Shown: in pieces, positions 17,073-24,960 of the stretch
Layout of the letters: each line of letters starts with the position of its first letter
How positions within the stretch are numbered: position 1 is the first letter of the stretch
NCBI GenBank assembly: GCA_946541275.1
Contig: CAMNJH010000003.1
Coordinates: 1-46,838, forward strand
From: an uncultured Prevotellaceae bacterium
GTDB taxonomy: Bacteria; Bacteroidota; Bacteroidia; Bacteroidales; Bacteroidaceae
Length of the DNA stretch: 46,838 nucleotides
Reading direction: 5' to 3'
Made by a program: the position numbers and the translations under genes
The notes under the pieces: generated by a model
Database searches by the model: none
What the model was told of the DNA's origin: nothing
Seen by the model: the letters and a program-made list of their open reading frames with translations, nothing else

Positions 17073-18392
17073 TTAGAATAATTTCCTCAGATCCTTCACC
17101 CGCACTGCTTTCTTCTCATCGCTCACGGCCAGTGTTCCCTTGGGCACCAGTCGCACCTTGGGCGTGATGAGAATCTCGTCCTTCAGCAGTCGGGTGATGG
17201 TCTTCTCCAGCAGCTGCAGGCGTGGGTAGTCGTCAGTGAACATGCCGGCCAGCTCCACCTCGACGGTCATCATGTCGTTGCCGTCGCGCGTCTCTAGCGT
17301 AATCAGGTAGTCGGTGCTCAGCTCCTTGAACTTCAGCAGAATCTTCTCAATCTGGATGGGGAAGATGTTGACCCCCTTCAGAATCATCATATCGTCACTG
17401 CGGCCTTGCAGACGGGCCAGGCGCTTGTGGTGACGGCCACAGGGGCAGTCGCCAGGCAGGATGCGGGTGAGGTCGCGGGTTCGATAGCGCAGCAGCGGCA
17501 TAGCCTCGCGATTGATGGTGGTCAGCACCAGCTCGCCCAACTGTCCGTCGGGAACGGGTTCCAGCGTCACGGGGTCGATAATCTCCACGATGAAATAATC
17601 CTCCCAGATGTGCAGACCATTCTGCTCCTGGCACTCAAAGGCCACGCCCGGGCCCATCATCTCTGAAATGCCATAGCTATTGTAGGCTTTCACGCCTAGG
17701 TTCTCCTCTATGCGTTTGCGCTGCTCCTCGCTGTGGGGCTCAGCTCCAATGCAGAGCACACGCAGCTTGGTGTCGCGGCGCGGGTCACAGCCCTCCTGCT
17801 GCATCACCTCATAGATGCGCGAGGCATAGCTGGGAATGGCATGGAGCACGGTGGTTCCAAAGTCGCGGATGAACTTGATTTGCCGGGTGGTGTTTCCAGC
17901 TGCGGCGGGCACGGTGAGCATGCCCACCTTCTCGGCTCCGTACTGGAAGCCTAGGCCGGCGGTGAACATGCCATAGCCTGCTGAGTTCTGGAACACGTCC
18001 TCCGGGCGGCTACCCACCATCCACAGGCAGCGGGCCACAGCATTGGCCCACTCGTCAAGGTCTTTCTGAGAATGGAGCACCACGGTAGGATTGCCAGTGG
18101 TGCCACTGCTGGAATGCAGACGCACACAGTCCTTCATAGGCACGCAGGCCAAGCCGAAGGGATAGTTCTCGCGCAGGTCCTCTTTCGTGGTGAAAGGCAG
18201 GCGGCTCACGTCGTCAAGCGACTTGATGTCATCGGGCGTGATGCCCAATTCTGCAAACTTTTTCTGATAGAACTCTGAATTCATGCAGTGACGCACTGTT
18301 TTCTGCAGGCGCTCTAATTGCAGTGCCTCCAGCTCTGCCCTGGACATGGTTTCTAGTTCAGGATTGAAATAAGGTGAATATTGTTCGTTCAT
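17073..18392 (-). CDS. paaK: Phenylacetate-CoA ligase (PaaK), copy 1
   Basis: A 439-residue adenylate-forming ligase that should convert an arylacetate (typically phenylacetate), ATP and CoA to the acyl-CoA. The start is placed at 18392 (MNEQYSPYF), because the predicted -7 box (18414-18421) overlaps the upstream in-frame ATG at 18416. Motifs in order: SSSGTTGNP (Ser94-Pro102) for ATP binding, GLGFQYGAE, IGAEPHSEEQR (about 215-225), YGISEMMGPG (240-249), LLRYRTRDL and QGRSDDMMILKGVNIFP near the C-terminal subdomain hinge. It is followed by the ACT gene. In anaerobes, PaaK homologues can serve in assimilation of arylacetates together with indolepyruvate oxidoreductases; none is visible here. 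Confidence 0.93.
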   Translation of the reverse strand: MNEQYSPYFNPELETMSRAELEALQLERLQKTVRHCMNSEFYQKKFAELGITPDDIKSLDDVSRLPFTTKEDLRENYPFGLACVPMKDCVRLHSSSGTTGNPTVVLHSQKDLDEWANAVARCLWMVGSRPEDVFQNSAGYGMFTAGLGFQYGAEKVGMLTVPAAAGNTTRQIKFIRDFGTTVLHAIPSYASRIYEVMQQEGCDPRRDTKLRVLCIGAEPHSEEQRKRIEENLGVKAYNSYGISEMMGPGVAFECQEQNGLHIWEDYFIVEIIDPVTLEPVPDGQLGELVLTTINREAMPLLRYRTRDLTRILPGDCPCGRHHKRLARLQGRSDDMMILKGVNIFPIQIEKILLKFKELSTDYLITLETRDGNDMMTVEVELAGMFTDDYPRLQLLEKTITRLLKDEILITPKVRLVPKGTLAVSDEKKAVRVKDLRKLF

Positions 18393-18413
18393 GTCTAGAT
18401 AACTTAATCGCCA

Positions 18414-18421
18414 CAAAGTTA
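18414..18421 (-). promoter_or_regulatory. -7 promoter box of paaK copy 1
   Basis: TAACTTTG on the reverse strand, 22 bases from the chosen start codon, matches TAnnTTTG and decides the start at 18392. Confidence 0.65.
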
Positions 18422-18492
18422 ATCATTTTCTTTCATACTGACAAGAAAAAAAGTAAAAAAGCGACATTTCTTCAGGTTTTCAGTGTTTTCTT

Positions 18493-18522
18493 TTGTCTGC
18501 TCACAGATTTTATGTACATTTG
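18493..18522 (+). promoter_or_regulatory. Promoter of the HD hydrolase-symporter operon
   Basis: TTG at 18493-18495 and TACATTTG at 18515-18522 are separated by 19 bases, close to the Bacteroidota consensus. Confidence 0.7.
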
Positions 18523-18562
18523 CAAACGAAAACAGAGTTAGGAAACCAACCATCAAGAAGCG

Positions 18563-19159
18563 ATGACAACACACAGCCTGAAAGAGACTAGAAAAGAGGA
18601 GATGAAAGAAGAGTTCTGCACGCTGCTGCGGTCAACAGGCCGCCAGCATGTGAAAGAAGTGATTGACGGGCTGGAGCAACTCGGCTTTTTTGAGGCTCCC
18701 GCCAGCCGTCAGGACCACATGCCCATGCCAGGAGGCTTGGCCCTCCACTCACTCAATGTGTGCAAAGTGGCCCGCATGCTGGCAGCCGACATGCAGGAGG
18801 CCAGGAAGGGACTGGTCATCCCAGACCAGAGCATCATCGTGGTATCCCTGCTCCATGACATCTGCAAGTCCACCCGCTATCATCTCAACAACGAAGGGAA
18901 ATACGAAAAAGACTTTTCCTTCCTTCCCCTGGGCCACGGCGAGAAGTCAGTCTACCTGCTACTTCGTGCCGGCTTTGAGCTGACTGACGACGAGGCCCTA
19001 GCCATCCGTTGGCACATGGGCCCTTGGCAGTTGGCTCTGCACAATGAAGAGATGTGTGAAGACTATAAGAGTGCCTGCCATTCCACGCCGCTGGTGTCCA
19101 TCCTCCACGCTGCCGATACTCTGGCCACTCATATTCTGGAAAACGAGGACGATATTTAA
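18563..19159 (+). CDS. HD-domain phosphohydrolase-like protein
   Basis: A 198-residue soluble protein with the ordered metal ligands of an HD phosphohydrolase: His62 (GLALHS), His98-Asp99 (LLHDICKS), His125 (LGHGEKS), His151 (RWHMG) and Asp185 (LHAAD). GHGEKS and RWHMG are typical of the subgroup near OB-HD nucleases and phosphohydrolases. The substrate could be a nucleotide or nucleic acid end; the sequence does not say. It has its own promoter, and the symporter gene starts 12 bases after its stop, so the two are probably co-transcribed. Confidence 0.85.
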   Translation: MTTHSLKETRKEEMKEEFCTLLRSTGRQHVKEVIDGLEQLGFFEAPASRQDHMPMPGGLALHSLNVCKVARMLAADMQEARKGLVIPDQSIIVVSLLHDICKSTRYHLNNEGKYEKDFSFLPLGHGEKSVYLLLRAGFELTDDEALAIRWHMGPWQLALHNEEMCEDYKSACHSTPLVSILHAADTLATHILENEDDI

Positions 19160-19171
19160 GCTTGCTTCAAG

Positions 19172-20536
19172 ATGGAAACAATCAATGACTTCTTTTCGCT
19201 GATGAGCTCCCTGCTATGGGGCTGGCCTATGATTATCCTGCTGCTAGGCACTCATGTATTCCTTACGTTCCGTCTGGGCATTCCCCAACGCAAGTTGCTG
19301 ACAGGCATCAGACTGTCAGTGCAGAAGGACAAGGAAGCCACTGGCGACGTGAGCCAGTTTGGAGCGCTGGCCACCGCCCTGGCGGCCACCATCGGTACGG
19401 GCAACATTGTGGGGGTGGCCACTGCCGTGGCATTGGGCGGCCCTGGCGCCGTACTCTGGTGCTGGCTGACGGGCATCTTCGGCATGTCGACGAAGTATGC
19501 CGAGGGCTTGTTGGCAGTGAAATACAGGGTTCGGGGAGAAGACGGTCGCACCTACGGCGGCCCCATGTATGCCCTCGAGCGCGGTCTGGGCCTGAAGTGG
19601 TTGGCCCTGCTCTTTGCCATCTTCACCGCCCTGGCCTCTTTCGGCATTGGCTGCACCGTGCAGGCCAACTCCATTGCGCTGCTAGCCAGCGAGACCTTCG
19701 GCGTGCCTGCCTGGATAGTGGGCATAGGCGTCTGCGTGCTGACGGGACTGGTCATCATGGGTGGCGTGAAGTCCATAGCCCGAGTCTGCACCGTGCTGGT
19801 GCCTTTCATGGCGCTGCTCTACGTCGTGGGATGCGTTGTCATCCTCTTCATGAACGGCCACTATGTGTGGCCCGCCGTGCAGCTCATTGTCCAGTCGGCC
19901 TTCAATCCCTCGGCAGCAGGCGGCGGCTTTGTGGGAGCCACGGTGATGATGGCAGCCCGCTATGGCATAGCCCGCGGCCTCTTCTCGAACGAGAGCGGCA
20001 TGGGCTCGGCGCCCATTGTGGCAGCGGCAGCCCAGACCCGCAACCCCGTCCGCCAGGCACTGGTGAGCAGCACCGGCACCTTCTGGGACACCGTCATCAT
20101 CTGCGCCCTGACGGGACTGGTGCTGGTGAGCAGCATCCTGGCCTATCCCGACATCACCTACGACGACGGCGCCGCCCTGACGAAAGTGGCCTTCTCCAAG
20201 ATTCCCTATGTGGGAGCGCCGCTGCTGGCCTTTGGCATCCTGACCTTCGCCTTCAGCACCATTCTGGGCTGGAGCTACTACGGCGAGAGCGCCGTGAACT
20301 ACATTGAGGGCAGGCGCATCAACCGTTTCTACCGCATACTCTATATCACGGCACTCTTCTTCGGCAGCATCATCAGCCTCGACATCATCTGGAACATTGC
20401 CGACTGCATGAACGCGCTGATGGCCATCCCCAACCTGGTGGCACTGCTCCTGTTAAGCGGAGTTGCCGCCCGAGAGACGAGGAAATATCTCTGGGGCGGC
20501 AAGCTTGATGAGGATATGGACGAGTCTGAAACCTAG
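19172..20536 (+). CDS. Sodium:alanine symporter family (AGCS) transporter
   Basis: A 454-residue inner-membrane carrier with about ten hydrophobic segments. Family motifs are GTGNIVGVATAVALGGPGA (about residues 75-93), GGPMYALERGLG and SNESGMGSAPIVAAAA (about 273-288), which match AlsT/DagA-type Na+-coupled alanine or glycine transporters. The C-terminal tail is acidic. Its TAG stop is part of a CTAG that also supplies the stop of the convergent flavin reductase gene, so the two genes overlap by 4 bases. Confidence 0.94.
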   Translation: METINDFFSLMSSLLWGWPMIILLLGTHVFLTFRLGIPQRKLLTGIRLSVQKDKEATGDVSQFGALATALAATIGTGNIVGVATAVALGGPGAVLWCWLTGIFGMSTKYAEGLLAVKYRVRGEDGRTYGGPMYALERGLGLKWLALLFAIFTALASFGIGCTVQANSIALLASETFGVPAWIVGIGVCVLTGLVIMGGVKSIARVCTVLVPFMALLYVVGCVVILFMNGHYVWPAVQLIVQSAFNPSAAGGGFVGATVMMAARYGIARGLFSNESGMGSAPIVAAAAQTRNPVRQALVSSTGTFWDTVIICALTGLVLVSSILAYPDITYDDGAALTKVAFSKIPYVGAPLLAFGILTFAFSTILGWSYYGESAVNYIEGRRINRFYRILYITALFFGSIISLDIIWNIADCMNALMAIPNLVALLLLSGVAARETRKYLWGGKLDEDMDESET

Positions 20537-21150
20537 CGGATGAAGTTCGTCCAGCAGCGCTGTTCCAGCTCCGGGTGTCCCTCCTCAGCCACATTCAGCT
20601 TTTTCACCATCCAGGCCATGTTGCGGCCCAGGGTACGCATGGTCTGCATGCCCTCCTCGTCCTGTGCGGCCTGACCGGGTGTCTGCCCGTACACCATGTT
20701 CCAGTACTGCGAGCTGACCACCGGCATATTCGTGATGGTGAAGTACTTGTTCAGGCGGTCGAAGGCAGCCGAGGCTCCTCCACGCCTGCAGACGACGACG
20801 CTGGCGGCGGGCTTGAACTGCAAGTCGGCCGAGAGCGAGTAGAACACGCGGTCCAGCAGGGCGCAGAGCGAACCATTGGGGCCGCCATAGTACACTGGCG
20901 AGCCTACCACCAGCCCGTCGATGCCTTCCTTCACGGCGTGCCACACCTTGTAGTACAAGTCATCGCGGAAGGTGCAGCGCCCCTCCCGTCCACACATGCC
21001 GCAGGCAATGCAGCCCTGCACGGCCTTCCGCCCCAGGTTGACCGTTTCCGTGTCAATGTCCTCTGCGTTCAGGGTCCTAGCCACTTCCTGCAGCGCCAGT
21101 GCAGTGTTGCCGTTATCGCGCGGACTTCCGTTAATCAGTAGTACCTTCAT
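20533..21150 (-). CDS. NAD(P)H-dependent FMN reductase / flavodoxin-like protein
   Basis: A 205-residue flavodoxin-fold protein; the start at 21150 (MKVLLINGSPR) places the FMN phosphate-binding loop at the very N-terminus, and the ATG 12 bases upstream is less likely. GSPRDNGNT (about 8-16) binds FMN phosphate, SPVYYGGPNGSLCALLDRVF (about 88-107) is the second flavin loop, and a Cys-rich segment GCIACGMCGREGRC (about 47-60) is typical of the iron-sulfur-flavoprotein-like subgroup. It probably reduces quinones or other electron acceptors. It is downstream of the mrp and paaK2 genes on the same strand. Confidence 0.9.
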   Translation of the reverse strand: MKVLLINGSPRDNGNTALALQEVARTLNAEDIDTETVNLGRKAVQGCIACGMCGREGRCTFRDDLYYKVWHAVKEGIDGLVVGSPVYYGGPNGSLCALLDRVFYSLSADLQFKPAASVVVCRRGGASAAFDRLNKYFTITNMPVVSSQYWNMVYGQTPGQAAQDEEGMQTMRTLGRNMAWMVKKLNVAEEGHPELEQRCWTNFIR

Positions 21151-21167
21151 AATTATATTCATTTTTT

Positions 21168-21200
21168 AAGAGGGGAGAGGTAAGAGGGGAGAGGTAAGAG
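21168..21200. repeat. 14-bp tandem repeat between paaK2 and the flavin reductase
   Basis: AAGAGGGGAGAGGT occurs twice in a row (21168-21181 and 21182-21195), followed by AAGAG. The purine-rich spacer ends just before the paaK2 stop codon. Confidence 0.8.
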
Positions 21201-21201
21201 A

Positions 21202-22509
21202 TCACAGCTGACGCTTGTCGATGACGTGTGCACTCTTACCCTGCGAGCGCTCAATGGTGCCCGGAGCCTTCAGCTGCACCTTGGCGGCAATGCTCAGCAC
21301 GCTCTTCAGCCGTGAGGCCAGCTTCTTCTCCAGCTGGTCAACGGCGGCGGGGGTGTCGAAGGTCGAGGTGAACACCTCCTGGCGCATCTCCACCTGCACC
21401 TGCAGCGTGTCCAGATTGTTCACGCGGTCCACGATGAGCATATACCTGGGTGCAAACTCGGGCATGCTCAGCACGACGCTCTCCACCTGCGACGGGAACA
21501 CGTTGATGCCGCGAATGATGAGCATGTCGTCCGAGCGGCCCTGGATGCGTCCCATGCGAATGGACGTACGCCCACAGTCGCACTGGCCATCCATCAGGCA
21601 GCACAGGTCGCGAGTGCGATAGCGAATCACGGGCATGCCCTCCTTGGTCAGCGTGGTGAACACCAGCTCGCCAGTCTGCCCATGAGGCACGGGCTCCAGC
21701 GTCACGGGGTTGATGATTTCAGGATAGAAATGGTCCTCGCAGATGTGCGAGCCATGCTGCATCTGGCACTCATAGCTCACCGACGGCCCCATCACCTCGC
21801 TCAGCCCGTACAGGTTGTAGCCCTTCAGTCCCAGCCGCTCCTCAATCTCCTGTCGCATCTGCTCTGTCCAGGGCTCAGCGCCGAAGGCTCCCACGCGCAG
21901 CTTTATCTGGTCTTTCGTGATGCCCATCTTGTCCATCGTCTCAGCCAGGTAGAGGGCATAGCTGGGCGTGCAGGCCAGTCCCGTGACGCCCAGGTCGCGT
22001 ATCAGCTTCAGGTGCTTCTCCGTGTTGCCTGTCGATGCCGGCACCACGGCGGCGCCAATGTGCTCCACGCCGTAGTGGGCACCCAGTCCGCCCGTGAACA
22101 GTCCGTAGCCATAGCTCACCGAGAAAGTGTCCTCGCGGGTGATGCCGTATGCGGTCAGGCATCGGGCCATGCACTCGCTCCACACGCCAATGTCCTTTCG
22201 GGTGTAGCCCACGATGGTGGGGTTGCCCGTGGTGCCGCTGCTGGCGTGCACGCGAATAATCTCGCTCTTCGGCGCAGCCTGCAGCCCGAAGGGATAGTTG
22301 TCGCGCAGGTCCTTCTTTGTGGTGAAGGGCAGCTTTCTGATGTCCTCAATGGTCTGAATGTCATCGGGCCTGATGTCCAGCTCCTGCAGCTTGTTTCGGT
22401 AGAACGGCACATTGTGATACACATACTCCACGATTTTGTGGAGCCTCTTTCCTTGCAGAGCGCTCATTTCGTCGCGGCTCATGCACTCCTTGTTGGGATT
22501 CCAAATCAT
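21202..22509 (-). CDS. paaK: Phenylacetate-CoA ligase (PaaK), copy 2
   Basis: A 435-residue paralogue of the ligase at 17073-18392 with the same reaction expected. Motifs: HASSGTTGNPTIVGYTRKD (about 92-110), GLGAHYGVEHIGA, FGAEPWTEQMRQEIEERLG, YGLSEVMGPSVSYEC, RYRTRDL and QGRSDDMLIIRGINVFPSQ. The start MIWNPNKECMSRDEM fits the family's N-terminus without extension. It follows the mrp gene by 10 bases and precedes the flavin reductase, so the three are probably one operon. The two ligases differ throughout, so this is an old duplication or separate acquisition, perhaps with different aryl-acid preferences. Confidence 0.93.
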   Translation of the reverse strand: MIWNPNKECMSRDEMSALQGKRLHKIVEYVYHNVPFYRNKLQELDIRPDDIQTIEDIRKLPFTTKKDLRDNYPFGLQAAPKSEIIRVHASSGTTGNPTIVGYTRKDIGVWSECMARCLTAYGITREDTFSVSYGYGLFTGGLGAHYGVEHIGAAVVPASTGNTEKHLKLIRDLGVTGLACTPSYALYLAETMDKMGITKDQIKLRVGAFGAEPWTEQMRQEIEERLGLKGYNLYGLSEVMGPSVSYECQMQHGSHICEDHFYPEIINPVTLEPVPHGQTGELVFTTLTKEGMPVIRYRTRDLCCLMDGQCDCGRTSIRMGRIQGRSDDMLIIRGINVFPSQVESVVLSMPEFAPRYMLIVDRVNNLDTLQVQVEMRQEVFTSTFDTPAAVDQLEKKLASRLKSVLSIAAKVQLKAPGTIERSQGKSAHVIDKRQL

Positions 22510-22519
22510 ATCATCCAGT

Positions 22520-23617
22520 TTATATTTGTGTTGTCCTTCGATTCACCATGGTCACCACGGCCTGGGCCAAGGCCAGGAAGGCCTGCCCCGTCATGGTCTC
22601 CACGCTGGTGGCGGCAGGCGTGCCGCCGTCGCCATTGTCGCAGATGCTCTGCACCAGCGGAATCTGCGCCAGCAGGGGCAGCCCCATCTCCTCGGCCAGC
22701 TGCTTGCAGCCCTCGCGGCCGAAGATGTAGTAGCGGTTCTGTGGCAGCTCGGCGGGCGTGAACCACGCCATGTTCTCCACCAGCCCCAGGATGGGCACCC
22801 CCACCTTCTCGTTCTGGTACATGTCAATGCCCTTGCGGGCGTCGGCCAGCGCCACCTGCTGCGGGGTCGACACGATGACGGCGCCCGTCAGCTTCAGCGT
22901 CTGCAACAGCGTCAGGTGAATATCGCTGGTGCCCGGCGGCGTGTCCAGTATCAAATAGTCCAGCTCACCCCAGTCGGCATCGGCAATGAGCTGCTTCAGC
23001 GCGTTGCAGGCCATGCCGCCTCGCCACAGCGTGGCCGTGCCGGGGCTGACGAAAAAGCCTATCGACAGCATCTTCACGCCGTAGCGCTCCACGGGCTCTA
23101 TCAGGTCGCGCCCGTCCTTGTTCACGGCGTACACCTTGGCATCCTCCACGCCCAGCATCTTAGGCACCGAGGGGCCGAAGATGTCGGTATCCAGCAGCCC
23201 CACGCTGTAGCCCAGCCGTGCCAGCGCAATGGCCACGTTCACGGCCACGGTGCTCTTGCCCACACCGCCCTTGCCGCTGCTGACGGCCACTATGTGCTTC
23301 ACGCCGGGCAGCAGGTCCTCGTCCTTCGGGCGGGGGGCCTGCTTGAACTCGGTCACTATCTCCACCTCCACGTCCTGGCCGCAGTGGTACCTGATGGCGG
23401 CCTCGGCCGCCTTCACCGTCGACTTCAGGAAGGGGTCGGTGCTGCGGGGGAACTCCAGCACCACCTGCACCCGCCATGCCTTGCCCTCCACCGGGGGATT
23501 CAGCGGGGCCACCACAGGCGTGTCCACCACCATACCGCTCTCCACCAGGTTTTTCCTGGTGCCGGCATAGGTCACCGTAGCCAGCGCCTCCATAATCAGT
23601 TTAGGATATAATGTCAT
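22520..23617 (-). CDS. Mrp/NBP35-family ATP-binding protein (iron-sulfur carrier type)
   Basis: A 365-residue P-loop ATPase of the Mrp/ApbC family, thought to carry Fe-S clusters. An N-terminal MIP18/DUF59-like region (about 1-90) precedes the deviant Walker A motif GKGGVGKST (115-123), followed by DTDIFGPSVPKML (Walker A' region) and LILDTPPGTSDIHL. The CxxC cluster-binding motif that canonical family members have after VENM is missing: the text reads VENMAWFTPAELPQNRYY. The gene has a promoter-like TACTTTTG (reverse strand, 23655-23662) 38 bases before its ATG and heads the mrp-paaK2-reductase operon. Confidence 0.9.
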   Translation of the reverse strand: MTLYPKLIMEALATVTYAGTRKNLVESGMVVDTPVVAPLNPPVEGKAWRVQVVLEFPRSTDPFLKSTVKAAEAAIRYHCGQDVEVEIVTEFKQAPRPKDEDLLPGVKHIVAVSSGKGGVGKSTVAVNVAIALARLGYSVGLLDTDIFGPSVPKMLGVEDAKVYAVNKDGRDLIEPVERYGVKMLSIGFFVSPGTATLWRGGMACNALKQLIADADWGELDYLILDTPPGTSDIHLTLLQTLKLTGAVIVSTPQQVALADARKGIDMYQNEKVGVPILGLVENMAWFTPAELPQNRYYIFGREGCKQLAEEMGLPLLAQIPLVQSICDNGDGGTPAATSVETMTGQAFLALAQAVVTMVNRRTTQI

Positions 23618-23654
23618 ATCGTCTTGTTATTCCTGTTTTTTCTTTTTAGCCGTG

Positions 23655-23662
23655 CAAAAGTA
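23655..23662 (-). promoter_or_regulatory. -7 promoter box of the mrp operon
   Basis: TACTTTTG on the reverse strand matches TAnnTTTG and lies 38 bases before the ATG at 23617. Confidence 0.55.
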
Positions 23663-23749
23663 ACAAATAATATCCAAACAGCCAAGCCCGCCCAAAAAAT
23701 TTTCACTTTCCAACTTAATATTTCCCATCTTCAAGCGTATTATATATGT

Positions 23750-24259
23750 ATGACACGCTCAGAGTTTGAACAGAAAGCCCACGAGATGCGACGGGAGATG
23801 ATGAAGGTGACCACCGCCTTCTTCGCCCGGCAGCAGGATGCCGAGGATGCCGCACAGGAGGCGCTGGCACAGCTGTGGCGCTACTGCGAGCACATCAACC
23901 CCGAGCGAAACGTCAAGGCGCTTGCCGTCAGGGTGGCCAAGAACTGCTGCGTCAGCCTCTACCGGAAACAGAGAGCCCAGACCGACAGTCTGTCGGCCCC
24001 ATCGGCACTGCAACTGCAGTCCACTGATGCCTCACCACAGGAACAGCTGGAGGCTGTCGACGCCATGCGGGTCATGAACGAGGCACTGGCACTGCTGAAA
24101 CCCCGAGAACGGCAGCTCTTCGAGATGCGTCAGCAGGAAGGGCTCTCCACCGCGCAGATTTCACAGCTCACCGGCATCGCCCCACCCTCGGTGACCGCCA
24201 TGGTCTCTGCCGCCCGAAAGAAACTATTCGTTGAACTGAAAAGAAGATTGAAGCCATGA
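23750..24259 (+). CDS. ECF-type RNA polymerase sigma factor
   Basis: A 169-residue sigma-70 family factor of the small (region 2 plus region 4) type. The start at 23750 (MTRSEFEQKAHEMR) is taken because upstream codons in the frame encode an unrelated hydrophobic and AT-rich stretch. Region 2 includes ARQQDAEDAAQEALAQLWRYCEHI (about 27-50) and NVKALAVRVAKNCCVSLYRK. Region 4 is LLKPRERQLFEMRQQEGLSTAQISQLTGIAPPSV, with a clear helix-turn-helix (about 120-160). The stop overlaps the next gene's start in ATGA, so it is translationally coupled to a membrane protein that is probably its anti-sigma factor. Its target promoters are unknown. Confidence 0.9.
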   Translation: MTRSEFEQKAHEMRREMMKVTTAFFARQQDAEDAAQEALAQLWRYCEHINPERNVKALAVRVAKNCCVSLYRKQRAQTDSLSAPSALQLQSTDASPQEQLEAVDAMRVMNEALALLKPRERQLFEMRQQEGLSTAQISQLTGIAPPSVTAMVSAARKKLFVELKRRLKP

Positions 24260-24939
24260 CCGACAAAGAAATACAAGCCCTCACACAGCGCTACCTGGAC
24301 GGCCTGACCACGCCCGAGGATGAGCAGCTGCTGGCCAGCCCTTCCGTGCTGCCACGGCTTGACAAGGCCCTGCAGCTGATGCTGGGCCCACTGGCCCAGG
24401 GCGAGGCGGAGTACGACGCCATCATGGCCAGCCGACAGCGCCCCACGGCGCAGCGCCGATGGCTGTGGGCGGCAGCATGGGCAGCAGCAGCCTCGGTGGT
24501 GCTGGCAGTCTTCCTGCTGTGGCCCGGCGAGGCATCGCAGCCCCTCCCCATCGTCCATGCCGCCCACTACGCCCAGGCCCTCCGGCCCTCCGCGCCCTCG
24601 CCAGCCCCGGTGCCCGTCGTCCAGGAGCCCCAGCCAGCCCCGCCCCCACCAGCCGTCCGCCCCAAAGCCCGGAAGCGGAAGCTGACAAAGCCAGCACGCG
24701 AGCTGCCCGACACACTGGGCCAGGGCATCTGGCAGGATGAGGAAAACGTGCTCCTGGCCCTGCAGATGCTGGAAGATTGCGAAAAGACGATTGAGCGCAG
24801 CGAGCAGCGGCTGAGGAATGACGTAGTGGAGGCCACCTTCACCGCGCTGCCCCAACGACCGCAGACGCGCCTGGTGGTCTACGACAACGGCGACTATATG
24901 GTTGTTGACGACAGCCAGCCCATCATCATCGAACTATAA
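24256..24939 (+). CDS. Membrane protein, probable anti-sigma factor
   Basis: A 227-residue protein of no recognised family. About 65 polar, helical residues (MTDKEIQALTQRYLDGLTTPEDEQLL) precede one transmembrane segment (about 68-89, WLWAAAWAAAASVVLAVFLLW). A Pro/Ala-rich linker (about 108-135, with PSAPSPAPVPVVQEPQPAPP in part) and a C-terminal domain of about 80 residues rich in charged residues follow; these are predicted to be periplasmic. The N-terminal motif on length and composition resembles cytoplasmic sigma-binding helices. The 4-base ATGA overlap with the sigma gene and the single membrane span are the reason for calling it an anti-sigma factor; this is inference from context. Confidence 0.72.
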   Translation: MTDKEIQALTQRYLDGLTTPEDEQLLASPSVLPRLDKALQLMLGPLAQGEAEYDAIMASRQRPTAQRRWLWAAAWAAAASVVLAVFLLWPGEASQPLPIVHAAHYAQALRPSAPSPAPVPVVQEPQPAPPPPAVRPKARKRKLTKPARELPDTLGQGIWQDEENVLLALQMLEDCEKTIERSEQRLRNDVVEATFTALPQRPQTRLVVYDNGDYMVVDDSQPIIIEL

Positions 24940-24960
24940 ACCCATTAAAACCATACAACA

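Noticed and set aside
18520..18535. TGCAAACGAAAA considered as a fourth operator
   Set aside because: Only one half-site is present; the sequence is explained by the -7 box TACATTTG of the HD hydrolase promoter.
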